Notes under the pieces: model-generated
Told to the model about the DNA's origin: nothing
The model's input: the letters and a program-made list of their open reading frames with translations, nothing else
Databases searched by the model: none
Assembly: GCF_021556435.1 (NCBI RefSeq)
Contig: NZ_JAKGCU010000013.1
Coordinates: 1-64,000 of the forward strand
DNA length: 64,000 nucleotides
DNA from: Gordonia tangerina
GTDB taxonomy: Bacteria; Actinomycetota; Actinomycetes; Mycobacteriales; Mycobacteriaceae
Reading direction: 5' to 3'
Program-made: the position numbers and the translations under genes
Part shown: one piece after another, positions 1 to 9,545 of the stretch
Layout of the letters: each line of letters opens with the position of its first letter
Numbering within the stretch: position 1 is the first letter of the stretch

Positions 1-160
1 GCCGGCCCGACTGCCCGCAGGCCGGGCAGACGTTGCCAGGCGCCAGCAGTTCGCAAAACAGGTGCGTGCGGTCCTCGGCGTCGATAGCGGCGTCGGTGAT
101 CGACACCCCCAACTCGATGGTGCGGCAAATCGTGTCAGCAATCGCGCTACGCTGCGTCAT
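1..160 (-). CDS. ISL3-family transposase, N-terminal fragment cut by window edge
   Basis: Reading leftward from an ATG at 160, 53 codons are open to the window edge. The peptide starts MTQRSAIADTICRTIELG, continues with an acidic DAAIDAEDRTHLFCEL segment and ends in the zinc-ribbon half CPACG. This arrangement (short helical N-terminus, then a CxxC zinc motif) is what I recall from actinobacterial ISL3-type transposases, which go on to a DDE catalytic domain outside this window. The gene points out of the window and its 5' side lies next to an inverted repeat that could be the IS end. Family assignment rests on 53 residues only, and whether the gene is intact cannot be seen. Confidence 0.7.
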   Translation of the reverse strand, partial: MTQRSAIADTICRTIELGVSITDAAIDAEDRTHLFCELLAPGNVCPACGQSGR

Positions 161-220
161 GGGTCCTGTCGGTGTGCGGTTGTTTGTGTAGGAGCTTCCA
201 CCCTTACACCGCAGGACCCA
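160..220. repeat. Inverted repeat upstream of the transposase, candidate IS right end
   Basis: The sequence tgggtcctg-t-cggtgt (160-175) is the reverse complement of acaccgcaggaccca (206-220) except for one bulged base, giving a 15-bp stem around a ~30-nt loop. Read inward from 219 the outer arm is GGGTCCTGCGGTGTAAGGG, which is plausible as an ISL3-type terminal inverted repeat. The other end of the element is outside the window, so neither the matching terminal repeat nor a target duplication can be checked. A hairpin controlling transposase expression is the alternative. Confidence 0.5.
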
Positions 221-421
221 CCTACCTCTCCAGGCACACCGCCCACATCACGCGATCTTCCTCACCCCACATCTTGTGGTCGCCAGAACCTGTTTCACGC
301 ACCGTCAATCAGGAAGAGCCAGCTTACCGCGCTGGTCCACAAGCTTCGCTATGTGACAGCTGATCAATTAGCACGGGAGAAGCTGAAGGCGGAGGCGCAG
401 AAACGTAAATCTGAGGCCGGG

Positions 422-628
422 ATGCGACGATCCGAGGCTAGGAAAGCTATAGAAAAGCAACGTCAAGAGGGCATTCCGCGCGGCGCGGCATCCAAGGCTG
501 CAAGAGCCCGCCGACGACGGTCACACGGTTCGGATCGAGAGCTGCCTATCAGCAAGTACGACGAATACCCGGAGTACCTCTGGCGGGAGGTCCCGAACGG
601 CCACCCCGGGAGTGGCCGACGCCGGTGA
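422..628 (+). CDS. Possible small basic protein or gene remnant beside the IS
   Basis: From ATG 422 there are 68 codons rich in Arg, Lys and Ala, with an acidic-aromatic stretch ISKYDEYPEYLW near the end. The same frame stays open upstream through the IS end. The Lys/Arg/Glu-rich helical part upstream (about 330-420) looks protein-like, so this may be the 3' remnant of a gene cut by IS insertion. It ends a few bases before the convergent ATPase gene. No family is recognised. The rest of 221-421 shows nothing else that I can support. Confidence 0.25.
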   Translation: MRRSEARKAIEKQRQEGIPRGAASKAARARRRRSHGSDRELPISKYDEYPEYLWREVPNGHPGSGRRR

Positions 629-634
629 AACGGC

Positions 635-2908
635 TCATTTTCTTCGGTCGCAAACGTCAGATAGTTCCAGGACCTTAGCGGCAAGTCTATCAAGATCGTT
701 GTGGAGTAGCCGGCCTGCGATTCTCGCCGCCACGGCTGCATCCTCGATCGCCTTGGGAAGGTCCTTCTCATAAGGTAGCCACCCATTGGAATTCAGGAAC
801 GTCTTAATGCTCCTGGGCTTGAATTTGTCACCTAGATTGGCTTTTCGGACCTGCTCGTCGTCATGAAAAGCTTGAATGAATCGGTCCCACGTCCAATGGG
901 CCTTCTTCTTGCCCGGGGTCAGGATCAGATCCTCGGGTAGGTAGCACACCACATCGGGGCGGCTGAGTCCGTAGATCTTGATACGTCTCAGATTTCCCGC
1001 TTCGATCGCGGCTATCGCAAGCTGACGCAGATACCCGAGTTCGCTACTCTTGGACGCCGGGAAGTTCTCTAAAACAAAGTTTCGCGCACCGTCGAGATCT
1101 CCTGAATCGAACTTCTCCACCGTGTCGGTCCAGATGGGTTCAACGTCTGTATGCGCGATGTTGTCCAGGATCACCAGGATTGGCGCGTTGCTGCCGTCGA
1201 TCATCAGCCTGGCCTCGGCGAGAGAGGACGCTTTGGCCCCGCTGTGCATCGGGAAGATTCCCGCTACGGCCGAATTGAACTCATCGTGCAAGAGGTTTGA
1301 AAAGACTATCTCATCGTGTAGACCTTCGACGACCACGGCGACTTTCATCAGCGCCTGAAGTTCCGGTGCCTCCAAGCTGAGTTCATGCTCCGACCGTCGT
1401 CTTGCGGCCGCGCTCAGGATGCTGAGTGTGTTGTTCGGATTGAGCGACGTCCCCCGTTCCTCGCTTCTCTCGGCTCGGATGACGCTCACCTTCGGATTGA
1501 CCAGGGTGTAGTGCGAATGTGTCGCCACGAGCACCGCGACTTCGTCGCGCTGCGCGATGTAGGTGAGCGCCTCGGGAAGCCTTCGTTCCGCGCTCAGATG
1601 CAGACCCTGCTCAGGCTCGTCACAGAGAACTACCGTCGGTCGATCACTGAACCGCATTTCGGCTACGCCGAGAGCGATTCGCACCCAACGGAGTTCTGCA
1701 GAGGAGAGGCTGGTCAATTCATACAGTGGCCCGTCGAGCGCGCCGTGGTCGTGCACCCAGGACGGGACCTCACCGATGATCCAGTTTGCCGGTCCACCGA
1801 CTCTGAACATAAGTCGCGGCGCCGGATCAAATATCTGACGAAGCGTGTCATTCGCACGCTCACGCACCCGGTCAATCTCGCCAGCTACGGCCTCGTTGAG
1901 CTCCCCAACATCTCCGGTCAGCCCAATATTGCGATTGCGCGACTCAGCGCGAACGGTCTGGAGTGCAGACTCCAGAGTCTCCCGACCGCCAATCCAGTCA
2001 CGGTCGTGGGTACCACCAACAAGGTCAGCAGCAGGCACTCGGATCTCGAATCCCAGGTCGTATGCAGGCACCTGCCACCACGCCGGAAGCGGAACGCCAT
2101 CGGAATCGCCGACATAATCGGTGATGGCCCGCACCGCGCCATCATATGCAGAATTGCTATCACTCCGAGGAGGACGCCCAAGAATCGGTTCCGCAGCGTT
2201 TGCTGGATACCAATCTTCGTCGTCCAAATCCACCTCGGGGATTTCACTTGGCGACTTCACCATCTCCTGTACGCGGTCGACTTCTTCGGAAGTTGGGTGA
2301 TACCCGAGCCATACCCGCCACCTAGGAATATCGACAGTCCCGACCGGAACAAGAGTGAATCGCCCCTGTTTGGCAATCTCGGCGAGACGGTCGAAAATCT
2401 CATTATCTCCATCAGCCGAAAAAATTTGTGCTAGCAGATTCTCAATGAGGTCCACGAGCGACCTCGGCCGTAGATGGGCGTACGAATCGTGGGGTTCCGA
2501 ATCCTCCCGGCTTTCTTCCGCCTTCTTACCCATAGTCGCCTGGGCTAAACCCTTGGCACCATCCGCGATAGCCCTCAGCAGAGGGCTTGACTTGTAGTCG
2601 TGCTCACCGCCGCGAGCAAGCCTAAAGTGTAGGTGGGCAAAACTGATTCCCGGCAGATATCGGAATTGTTCGACAGGATCACGGAAAGACGGGTCGAAAA
2701 TCGCTCGGCCAGTTACAGCCGACTCCACAATGCGCAGAACTTGCGTCTTGCCGACACCATTTCGGCCGTAGAGCGCTTGCACACCATCGGTGAGAGGCAG
2801 GTGGACAATTCCGCGAACTGGTCCTACGTATCCACCTGTGACCGCCAGCAGCTCGTAGTGTCGTTTGCCGATGCCCATCACACTTCCCACCTTCCGGTTC
2901 TCGAACAT
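635..2908 (-). CDS. OLD-like AAA/ABC ATPase with C-terminal TOPRIM domain, attached to the type I RM operon
   Basis: A 757-residue protein. A Walker A motif GRNGVGKT lies at ~48-55, an ABC-signature-like LSSAEL at ~401, Walker B VVLCDE at ~426-431 and an H-loop THS at ~463-465. The C-terminal third has TOPRIM features: VVVEGLHDE at ~526 and an LDN acid pair at ~581. This is the layout of OLD-family nucleases and related defence ATPases, which couple ATP hydrolysis to DNA cleavage. The ATG at 2908 lies one base past the hsdR stop. An internal ATG at 2878 is preceded by GGAAGGTGGGAAG, so the true start may be 30 bases later. It is the fourth gene of the hsd operon, so a joint role in phage or plasmid exclusion is inferred. 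The fusion order is seen; nuclease activity is not shown. Confidence 0.85.
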   Translation of the reverse strand: MFENRKVGSVMGIGKRHYELLAVTGGYVGPVRGIVHLPLTDGVQALYGRNGVGKTQVLRIVESAVTGRAIFDPSFRDPVEQFRYLPGISFAHLHFRLARGGEHDYKSSPLLRAIADGAKGLAQATMGKKAEESREDSEPHDSYAHLRPRSLVDLIENLLAQIFSADGDNEIFDRLAEIAKQGRFTLVPVGTVDIPRWRVWLGYHPTSEEVDRVQEMVKSPSEIPEVDLDDEDWYPANAAEPILGRPPRSDSNSAYDGAVRAITDYVGDSDGVPLPAWWQVPAYDLGFEIRVPAADLVGGTHDRDWIGGRETLESALQTVRAESRNRNIGLTGDVGELNEAVAGEIDRVRERANDTLRQIFDPAPRLMFRVGGPANWIIGEVPSWVHDHGALDGPLYELTSLSSAELRWVRIALGVAEMRFSDRPTVVLCDEPEQGLHLSAERRLPEALTYIAQRDEVAVLVATHSHYTLVNPKVSVIRAERSEERGTSLNPNNTLSILSAAARRRSEHELSLEAPELQALMKVAVVVEGLHDEIVFSNLLHDEFNSAVAGIFPMHSGAKASSLAEARLMIDGSNAPILVILDNIAHTDVEPIWTDTVEKFDSGDLDGARNFVLENFPASKSSELGYLRQLAIAAIEAGNLRRIKIYGLSRPDVVCYLPEDLILTPGKKKAHWTWDRFIQAFHDDEQVRKANLGDKFKPRSIKTFLNSNGWLPYEKDLPKAIEDAAVAARIAGRLLHNDLDRLAAKVLELSDVCDRRK

Positions 2909-2909
2909 C

Positions 2910-5900
2910 TCATGCCGTCGCCTCCGGGACTCGCAGTCTTCGATAGATCGCCGGCGCCAACTCCGACACCAACTTGTCTCGGATCACCGCGTTGTTCAGA
3001 ATCTGCGCAGACAGATCAGAATGGGCATCCATGGCCTCGATCACGGCACTGTTGAACTCGATATCGATGTCCGGGCTCGCTTCGAACTGCGCCTGGGAGT
3101 TGTTGCGAGCCTGAGTCTTCAGATTCTCGCTCTCTTCCAACTTGTCCCGCAGATGCGTAACCACGCTGCGGACGTCAGCGTCGCTGTGGTCACCCTCAAA
3201 CAGGTCGTTGATCGTGGCAATCACGTCGTCGAGTTCAACCATTTCCGGATCGCGAACCGACCCACTGCCTCCACCCTCACCGGCCGGCGGCAGCTGCGCA
3301 CCACCTTCGAGCGTGCCGCTAGTTGTTGACTGCTTGTTCTGCCGGAGGTATTCGAAGTCGACGCCCGACAAGTCGATCGCGTGCTGCACGTTCTCCCGCC
3401 GGATGACCGGCGCGAGGAAGCGCAGGTAGATCGACAGCTTCTCCAGGTCGACATCCTGGTAGTCGAACAGCTGGGACAGGAAGTCGTACTGGCGGATGAA
3501 CGTCCCGACGTCCTTGCGGAACATGTCCAGTTCATCGAGCGCAACGGTGTCTCCAGCGGTCGTTGCGTCTCGTTCACGATCTCGGAACCGGTGCTGCGCG
3601 GGCGTGACCCACTTGGTCAGGGCGTTGTTGCCCTTGTTCGCGACGAAGTCGGCGGCAAGGCTGTTGACCTCACTCCACTGGTATATGTCGGCGGCGTCGA
3701 GCTTGGCCATCGTGGCGTGCACGATGTTGAGGTCGGTGACATCCGAGAGCGTCGTGGCCTCGTAGTACGGCTCAAATGCATCGACCACATCCTCAGCGGC
3801 GTTGGCGAAGTCGATGACGAAGGTCTGATCCTTACCGGGCGCGGTGCGGTTCAGGCGCGACAAGGTTTGCACCGCCTGCACCCCGGAGAGTCGCTTGTCC
3901 ACGTACATCGCCACCAGTAGTGGCTGATCGAAACCGGTCTGGAACTTGTTGGCTACCAACATGACCTGATACTCGTCCGTCGCGAACGCGTCGCGCAGAT
4001 CGCGTCCCTTCAACCCCGGGTTCATGCTGGTTTCGGTGACCTTGTCCAGGCCGTGGTCGGCATCGGTGATGTCACCGGAGAACGCCACCAAGGCCGCCAG
4101 ATCGGTGTATCCCTGATCCGCAATATAAGTGTCGAAGGCCAACTTGTAGCGCACCGCCGCCATGCGTGAACTCGTCACCACCATCGCCTTGGCCTTACCG
4201 TCGAGCCGCCAGGCGACGTTGGCCCGGAAGTGTTCGACGATGATCTGCACCTTCTGCGCGATGTTCGTCGGGTGCAGCCGCACCCAGTTCATCACCGACT
4301 TGATGGCTTCCCGCTTGTCCACCAGGTGCGACTCCGCACGCGGATCGGCGTCGACGACGACGGTTCCGCCGGCATCGGTGTCCTCGGTGGAGTAGCTGTG
4401 CCCGTTGTGCGACAACCGGAATGCCGTCTTGTACGGGGTGTAGTTGCGCAGCACATCCAGGATGAAGCCCTCCTCAATGGCCTGCTGCATCGAGTACAAG
4501 TGAAACGGCTCCGGGGGAACATCGTCAGCCGGTCGACGCCCGAACAGTTCCAGCGTCTTGGCCTTCGGCGTGGCCGTGAACGCGAAGAACGAGATATTCG
4601 ACGCCGCCGCACGCGCAGTCATCTCCGCAGCCAGCACATCTTCGGTGTCGACGCTGCCACCGTCTTCGATGTCCTGAAGCTCGGTCGCAGTCAGCACCTT
4701 CTTTAGCTGCTTCGACGCATCACCGGCCTGCGAGGAGTGCGCCTCATCCGCAATCACCGCAAACGCGCGCCCCTCCAGCCCTTTACCGGTCCGGATGACG
4801 TCCAGCGCATACGGGAAGGTCTGGATGGTGACGATGATGATCTTCGTCCCTGACTCCAACGCCTGGGCGAGCTTGCCCGACTTCGACCCGCTCAGCGCGT
4901 CAATGTGGGCCACCATCCCCGGGGTGTCATCGATCTGGCGGATCGCTTCCTGCAACTGGGAATCGAGCACCGTCCGATCGGTGATGACCAACACGGCATC
5001 GAACACCGGTTTGTTCGCATCGTCGTGCAGCACCGACAGCCGGTGCGTCAACCACGAGATCGAGTTCGTCTTCCCCGACCCCGCGGAATGTTGAACCAGG
5101 TACTTGTTGCCCGGCCCCTCCTTCTTGGCGGCTTCGATCAGCTTGGTGACCGCATCCCACTGGTGGAAGCGGGGAAACAGCATCGTCTCCTTGCGACGCT
5201 TCCGGTTGGTGGCCGGGTCTACCTTCTCCTCGATGTGCAGATGCATGAACCGCCCGAGGATGTCGAGCCAGGTGTCACGGTCCCAGATCTGCTCCCACAA
5301 GTACGACGACGGTGACCCATCCGGGTTCAGCGGGTTACCGGCATGCCCGTCGTTGCCTCGGTTGAAGGGCAGGAAGAACGTGTCGTCACCGGCCAGCCTT
5401 GTTGTCATCTGGACTTCGCTGTTGGAGACCGCGAAATGCACCACCGCCCGCCGCCCGAACTCCAGCAGCGGCTCGCCCTTCGGCAACCGATCCTTCTTGT
5501 ACTGCCGCACCGCATCGGTGATGCTCTGGCCGGTGTAGTTCGTCTTGAGCTCGACTGTCGCGACCGGAACCCCGTTGACGAACAACGCCAGATCGATCGC
5601 ATTCGCGTTCCGCGACGAGTAGTGCACCTGCCGCATCACCCGAAGCCGCACCGCGTCATAGCGTTTCGCGGTCGTCTCGTTCAGGGTCGTATTCGGCTTG
5701 AACTGACACATCAGGAACTTGGCGTTGAGATCCTTGAACCCACTGCGCAGCATGTTCAACGTGCCGCCACCGGCCTTCAAGTCCGTATCAAGCCGTTTGG
5801 CCAAAGTGGCCAGCACCTTGGACTCGGCCGCCGCGCGCGCCTTCCCCGTCAGTTCCGGCTTGACCCGCTTCGCCAACTCCTCGGGTTGGGTATTCGCCAG

Positions 5901-6035
5901 CCACCCGAACACGTCCTCCGGGAACAACGCTGACGCTTTGTCGTACCCAGCATCGTTCGGCGAATACAACCAACCGTGAGCGGCCAAGTACTCACAGATC
6001 TCAGTCTCTAGGGTGACCTCATGATGCTGCGGCAT
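2910..6035 (-). CDS. hsdR: Type I restriction enzyme, R subunit (HsdR)
   Basis: A 1041-residue protein starting MPQHHEVTLETEI. The PD-(D/E)xK nuclease core is seen at about residues 148-164 (AIDLALF...VATVELK). The SF2 translocase motifs follow: HSAGSGKT (~316-323), VITDRTVLD, DEAH (~430-433), FTATPK, the ANKFQTGFDQP segment and motif VI QTLSRLNRT. The subunit cleaves DNA at a distance after ATP-driven translocation when bound to HsdM/HsdS. I chose the ATG at 6035 rather than an in-frame start at 6056, because it lies one base past the hsdS stop (TGA at 6039-6037) and has GGGAGATGG just upstream. Length and motifs indicate an intact enzyme. Confidence 0.95.
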   Translation of the reverse strand: MPQHHEVTLETEICEYLAAHGWLYSPNDAGYDKASALFPEDVFGWLANTQPEELAKRVKPELTGKARAAAESKVLATLAKRLDTDLKAGGGTLNMLRSGFKDLNAKFLMCQFKPNTTLNETTAKRYDAVRLRVMRQVHYSSRNANAIDLALFVNGVPVATVELKTNYTGQSITDAVRQYKKDRLPKGEPLLEFGRRAVVHFAVSNSEVQMTTRLAGDDTFFLPFNRGNDGHAGNPLNPDGSPSSYLWEQIWDRDTWLDILGRFMHLHIEEKVDPATNRKRRKETMLFPRFHQWDAVTKLIEAAKKEGPGNKYLVQHSAGSGKTNSISWLTHRLSVLHDDANKPVFDAVLVITDRTVLDSQLQEAIRQIDDTPGMVAHIDALSGSKSGKLAQALESGTKIIIVTIQTFPYALDVIRTGKGLEGRAFAVIADEAHSSQAGDASKQLKKVLTATELQDIEDGGSVDTEDVLAAEMTARAAASNISFFAFTATPKAKTLELFGRRPADDVPPEPFHLYSMQQAIEEGFILDVLRNYTPYKTAFRLSHNGHSYSTEDTDAGGTVVVDADPRAESHLVDKREAIKSVMNWVRLHPTNIAQKVQIIVEHFRANVAWRLDGKAKAMVVTSSRMAAVRYKLAFDTYIADQGYTDLAALVAFSGDITDADHGLDKVTETSMNPGLKGRDLRDAFATDEYQVMLVANKFQTGFDQPLLVAMYVDKRLSGVQAVQTLSRLNRTAPGKDQTFVIDFANAAEDVVDAFEPYYEATTLSDVTDLNIVHATMAKLDAADIYQWSEVNSLAADFVANKGNNALTKWVTPAQHRFRDRERDATTAGDTVALDELDMFRKDVGTFIRQYDFLSQLFDYQDVDLEKLSIYLRFLAPVIRRENVQHAIDLSGVDFEYLRQNKQSTTSGTLEGGAQLPPAGEGGGSGSVRDPEMVELDDVIATINDLFEGDHSDADVRSVVTHLRDKLEESENLKTQARNNSQAQFEASPDIDIEFNSAVIEAMDAHSDLSAQILNNAVIRDKLVSELAPAIYRRLRVPEATA

Positions 6036-6036
6036 G

Positions 6037-7362
6037 TCACACCATCTCCCGCACATCGATCTTGCCGGTTACCGCATCCGAGATGAGCGCGGCTCGATAC
6101 TCCCGAAGCAGACCTACAGATGAGTCACACTTCTTGATCAGTCGGTCAATCTCGCCAGTCCGGGCGGAGATAAAGTCAGCGATCTGGCGCTGCTCGCGAA
6201 TTCCCGGAAGCGGGATGCGAAAGCCCCGCAGAGAGGACGACGGGAGGTTATTTGCCAATCCCTCCGCACCGCTTATGTGCTGCTTTACCTGGTCTCGATA
6301 CACCCGGCAGTTCAGAACCCACCCCAGGAAGTGAGTGTCGGCGCGATCGTTCAGCACCAACCGAAATATCTTGTCTGAAAGGATCAGCGAGTAGTGCAGC
6401 TCTCCGACGATCGCCGCGGACCCAACGAGTTCGGGGCTGCCACTCGCACGGTTCACAAGTAGGTCTCCGCTGCGGACGACGATTGCGGGATCAATATCAA
6501 AGTCAGCGTCTAACTTCTTGTGTTCACGCTCCTCGAATTTTCCACCATTGACGCAGCCCGCTTTCAACACCCCCCATCCAAGGTCCGCAAGCTCGCTAGA
6601 CGCTTGAGGGCTGACGCCCTGGTCAATCCGAATCAGCACCCTTCGGAGTGACACAAGGTTCCAGCCTGGCGGGATCGCGTCGAGGACATCCGACCCCGTG
6701 GCCTCCAGTTCGGCGCTCGGATCAAGTCCCCTTGTCACCGCGTGGGTGATGGTGGCGATGCGGTCTTCATGCAGGGTCGCAATCAACTGTTCCTGCTTGG
6801 CGATCAACGCATCGATCTTGGCCGTCTCGCGGTCAAGGAAGTCTGCGATACGAAGCTGATCACTCATCGGGGGAACGATCACAGGAAAACCCATTAAATC
6901 GTTCCGGCTCATTTGCAGCGAGTTAGGGCGAATGCCGGTCAGCAGCGCGGTGTAGCCATCCACGTACGCAGTACATCGCAAGAGATAGTTTGCGTATCGC
7001 CCATGCAGCCGCGGGCTGACCCAATAAGCACGGTAGGCGGGACTCACATGGCCTTCGTACTCGGATACACCCAAGCCCGCGTAGTTCAACCACATCGTGT
7101 TTACGGCCAACTGACCTTTCCTGACGACACGGTAGTCTTCGACCTCCTCTGCGGTTCGCCGGCGCCCCTCGTCGTCATACTCTTTGACCTCGACACCTCT
7201 GTAGCCTGAGACCGACAGCATCGTTCCCACAGGTGACGGCCCATTTTTCTCGGTACTTTCGTCGAAAAGGTAGCGAAACTTCTCGATCGACCAATGGGAC
7301 GGTATTTCAGGAAGCCACGATATGCCTGTGGTTGAGCGAGAGTTGCTGCTCGATCTGCTCAC
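6037..7362 (-). CDS. hsdS: Type I RM specificity subunit (HsdS)
   Basis: A 441-residue protein with the two-target-recognition-domain layout. TRD1 opens with SWLPEIPSHWSIEKFRYLF. The central conserved helix is LRIADFLDRETAKIDALIAKQ. TRD2 opens with IPPGWNLVSLRRVL. The second conserved helix is RQIADFISARTGEIDRLIKK near the C-terminus. HsdS recognises a bipartite DNA site and docks HsdM and HsdR. The start is a GTG at 7362 that overlaps the hsdM stop (GTGA), preceded by AGGAGGTGGGG; the frame stays open further upstream, but that part is antisense-like sequence inside hsdM. The target sequence cannot be read from the protein. Confidence 0.93.
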   Translation of the reverse strand: MSRSSSNSRSTTGISWLPEIPSHWSIEKFRYLFDESTEKNGPSPVGTMLSVSGYRGVEVKEYDDEGRRRTAEEVEDYRVVRKGQLAVNTMWLNYAGLGVSEYEGHVSPAYRAYWVSPRLHGRYANYLLRCTAYVDGYTALLTGIRPNSLQMSRNDLMGFPVIVPPMSDQLRIADFLDRETAKIDALIAKQEQLIATLHEDRIATITHAVTRGLDPSAELEATGSDVLDAIPPGWNLVSLRRVLIRIDQGVSPQASSELADLGWGVLKAGCVNGGKFEEREHKKLDADFDIDPAIVVRSGDLLVNRASGSPELVGSAAIVGELHYSLILSDKIFRLVLNDRADTHFLGWVLNCRVYRDQVKQHISGAEGLANNLPSSSLRGFRIPLPGIREQRQIADFISARTGEIDRLIKKCDSSVGLLREYRAALISDAVTGKIDVREMV

Positions 7363-9338
7363 GCCCCCACCTCCTTCAACATCTCCTGGATCTCCCCGAC
7401 GAGTTGGCGGAGGTCTTTCTGGATCTCTTCGAGGGGTCGGGGTGGGGTGTAGCGGTAGAAGTGCCGGGTGAAGGGGATTTCGTAGCCGGTCTTGGTTTTG
7501 TCGTGGTCGATCCAGGCGTCGGGAACGTGGGGCAGGACTTCGCGTTCGAAGTACTCGTCGGCATCCTCGGTGAGTGGGACGTTCTCGGTGTCGCGGAGGG
7601 AGGGGTCGGGTTCGGGGTTGCCGTGGCGGTCGGTGATGACGTCGGCGGCGTCGGAGTGTTCGCCGATCGTCGACCAGATCGCCTTGAGGATGGGCGCTCC
7701 TGGTTTGGTGAAGCCGTTGTCGCGCAGTGCCTCTCTGAGTTCGGTGGCGAAGGCATCGCGGTTGGCCCATTCCCAATCCGACAGATACACCAGCGCCTTG
7801 CGGATCGCCTCCTGGTCACCATTATTCAGTTTCGTGATGGCCTTCACCGCGAGGACTGCGTCGATCCTCGCGTCGTCGATGCGGAAAGCAAGTTGCAATG
7901 GTCGTTCGACGGTGATGGTGCGGTAGCCGAAGTCGCCGTTGGCGAACACCTTCGATAGCGACGCAGCGTCGTCGGAACCCGGGTTGTCGACATGATCGAG
8001 GTAAAGCTGCGCGATCTGCTGGATGTCGTCGTCGCGGAGGAACTTGCGTTTGGAGCCCAGCGACTTGCGCATCTTGCCGAACATGTCGACGGCGTTGATG
8101 AGTTGGACGGTTCCCTGGCGTTCGGCCGGTTTGTTGTTGTCGAGGATCCAGATATAGGTGGAGATGCCGGTGTTGTAGAACATGTCGGTCGGCAGAGCGA
8201 TGATCGAGTCGAGGATGTCGTTCTCGATGATCCACTGCCGGATGTTGGATTCACCTGATCCGGCGCCGCCGGTGAACAGGGGTGAACCGTTGAGGACGAT
8301 CGCCAGGCGTGATCCGCCGTCGCCGTTCTGTTTGACCGGTTCCATCTTGGAGATCAGGTGCATCAGGAACAGCAGTGATCCGTCGGAGACTCGCGGGAGG
8401 CCGGGTCCGAAGCGTCCGGCGAAGCCGCGAACACGGTGCTCCTCGTCGACGCTTCGCTGCTGGGTTTTCCAGTCGACACCGAAGGGCGGGTTGGAGAGAA
8501 GGTAGTCGAAGTGCCGGCCGCGGAAGTTGTCGTCGGTGAGGGTATCGCCGAGGTAGATGTTGCCGACATCCTGACCCTTGATGATCATGTCGGACTTGCA
8601 CATTGAGTACGAGCGTGGGTTAATTTCCTGCCCATACAGAACCGGCCGCGCCTTATGGTTCATCTCCAGCAGGTGGTCGAACGCCGTTGAGAGCATGCCG
8701 CCGGTTCCCGCGGCTGGGTCATAGATGGTGCGCACGGTGCCCGGTTTGGTGAGGGCGTCGTCGGCGGTGGCGAACAAAAGGTCGACCATGAGGGCGATGA
8801 CCTCGCGCGGGGTGAAGTGGTCACCGGCGGCGGCGTTGTTGGATTCGGCGAACTTGCGGATGAGCTCTTCGAAGATCAAGCCCATCTCGTAGCCGTTGAC
8901 CGCTTTCGGGTGCAGGTCGACGGCCGCAAACTCTTTGACGATCAGGTAGAGGCGATCGGACTTGCTGAGGCGTTCGATGAGGTCTTCCATACCGAAGCCG
9001 TCGAACACGTCGCGGATGTTCGGGGAGAAGTGATTGATGTAGTCGGCCAGGTTGTCGGCGATACCTTCGGCGTCGGAGGTCAGCGCCCGGAAGTCCCAGC
9101 GTGAGGTGTTGTAGAACGGCAGCTTGAACTTGGTCTTGAGGACGATGTCCGGGTCGACCTTCGACTTCACGAGATTCTTGTGCTCAGCGAGGACCTCGTC
9201 CTTCTTAGGCTCGAGGATGCAGTCCAACCTGCGGAGAATGGTGAACGGGAGGATCACATCGCCGTACTGGTTCGGCTGAAACGGGCCCCGCAGCAGCTCC
9301 GCGATCTTCCAGATGAGGTTGGCGTTCGTCGTGCTCAT
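7359..9338 (-). CDS. hsdM: Type I RM DNA methyltransferase subunit (HsdM)
   Basis: A 659-residue N6-adenine methyltransferase subunit. The N-terminal HsdM helical domain runs over ~5-150. The catalytic domain has GDHFTP (~172-177), the SAM-binding DPAAGTGG (~207-214) and the catalytic NPPF (~283-286). It modifies host DNA in complex with HsdS and forms the restriction complex with HsdR. It is the first gene of the four-gene minus-strand operon. The ATG at 9338 has AAGGGAGAG upstream. The region between this start and the divergent gene at ~9.5 kb must hold the operon promoter, although I cannot assign -35/-10 boxes with confidence. Confidence 0.95.
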   Translation of the reverse strand: MSTTNANLIWKIAELLRGPFQPNQYGDVILPFTILRRLDCILEPKKDEVLAEHKNLVKSKVDPDIVLKTKFKLPFYNTSRWDFRALTSDAEGIADNLADYINHFSPNIRDVFDGFGMEDLIERLSKSDRLYLIVKEFAAVDLHPKAVNGYEMGLIFEELIRKFAESNNAAAGDHFTPREVIALMVDLLFATADDALTKPGTVRTIYDPAAGTGGMLSTAFDHLLEMNHKARPVLYGQEINPRSYSMCKSDMIIKGQDVGNIYLGDTLTDDNFRGRHFDYLLSNPPFGVDWKTQQRSVDEEHRVRGFAGRFGPGLPRVSDGSLLFLMHLISKMEPVKQNGDGGSRLAIVLNGSPLFTGGAGSGESNIRQWIIENDILDSIIALPTDMFYNTGISTYIWILDNNKPAERQGTVQLINAVDMFGKMRKSLGSKRKFLRDDDIQQIAQLYLDHVDNPGSDDAASLSKVFANGDFGYRTITVERPLQLAFRIDDARIDAVLAVKAITKLNNGDQEAIRKALVYLSDWEWANRDAFATELREALRDNGFTKPGAPILKAIWSTIGEHSDAADVITDRHGNPEPDPSLRDTENVPLTEDADEYFEREVLPHVPDAWIDHDKTKTGYEIPFTRHFYRYTPPRPLEEIQKDLRQLVGEIQEMLKEVGA

Positions 9339-9545
9339 GCGTGTGCAGCTCTCCCTTTACTTGGCTGCCTCAGAATCTAGTGGGTCACGACTGTCACCTG
9401 TAGAGGACTTCCGACTGAATCGACGCGCTTCACTTCGCGACTGTCTTGAGCACCGCGACCCGACGCCAGCGCGCGGCGAGTCGTCATCCGTGGTGTGATC
9501 GGACCACTGCCTGCGCTGATCAAACTAGGGTCCCGAGGAGTTTCG

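Noticed and set aside
6037-7776. A 579-residue version of HsdS starting at 7776
   Set aside because: The first ~138 codons are a shifted-frame reading of the hsdM 3' end (Arg/Pro-rich); the GTG at 7362 with AGGAGGTGGGG and hsdM overlap is the real start.
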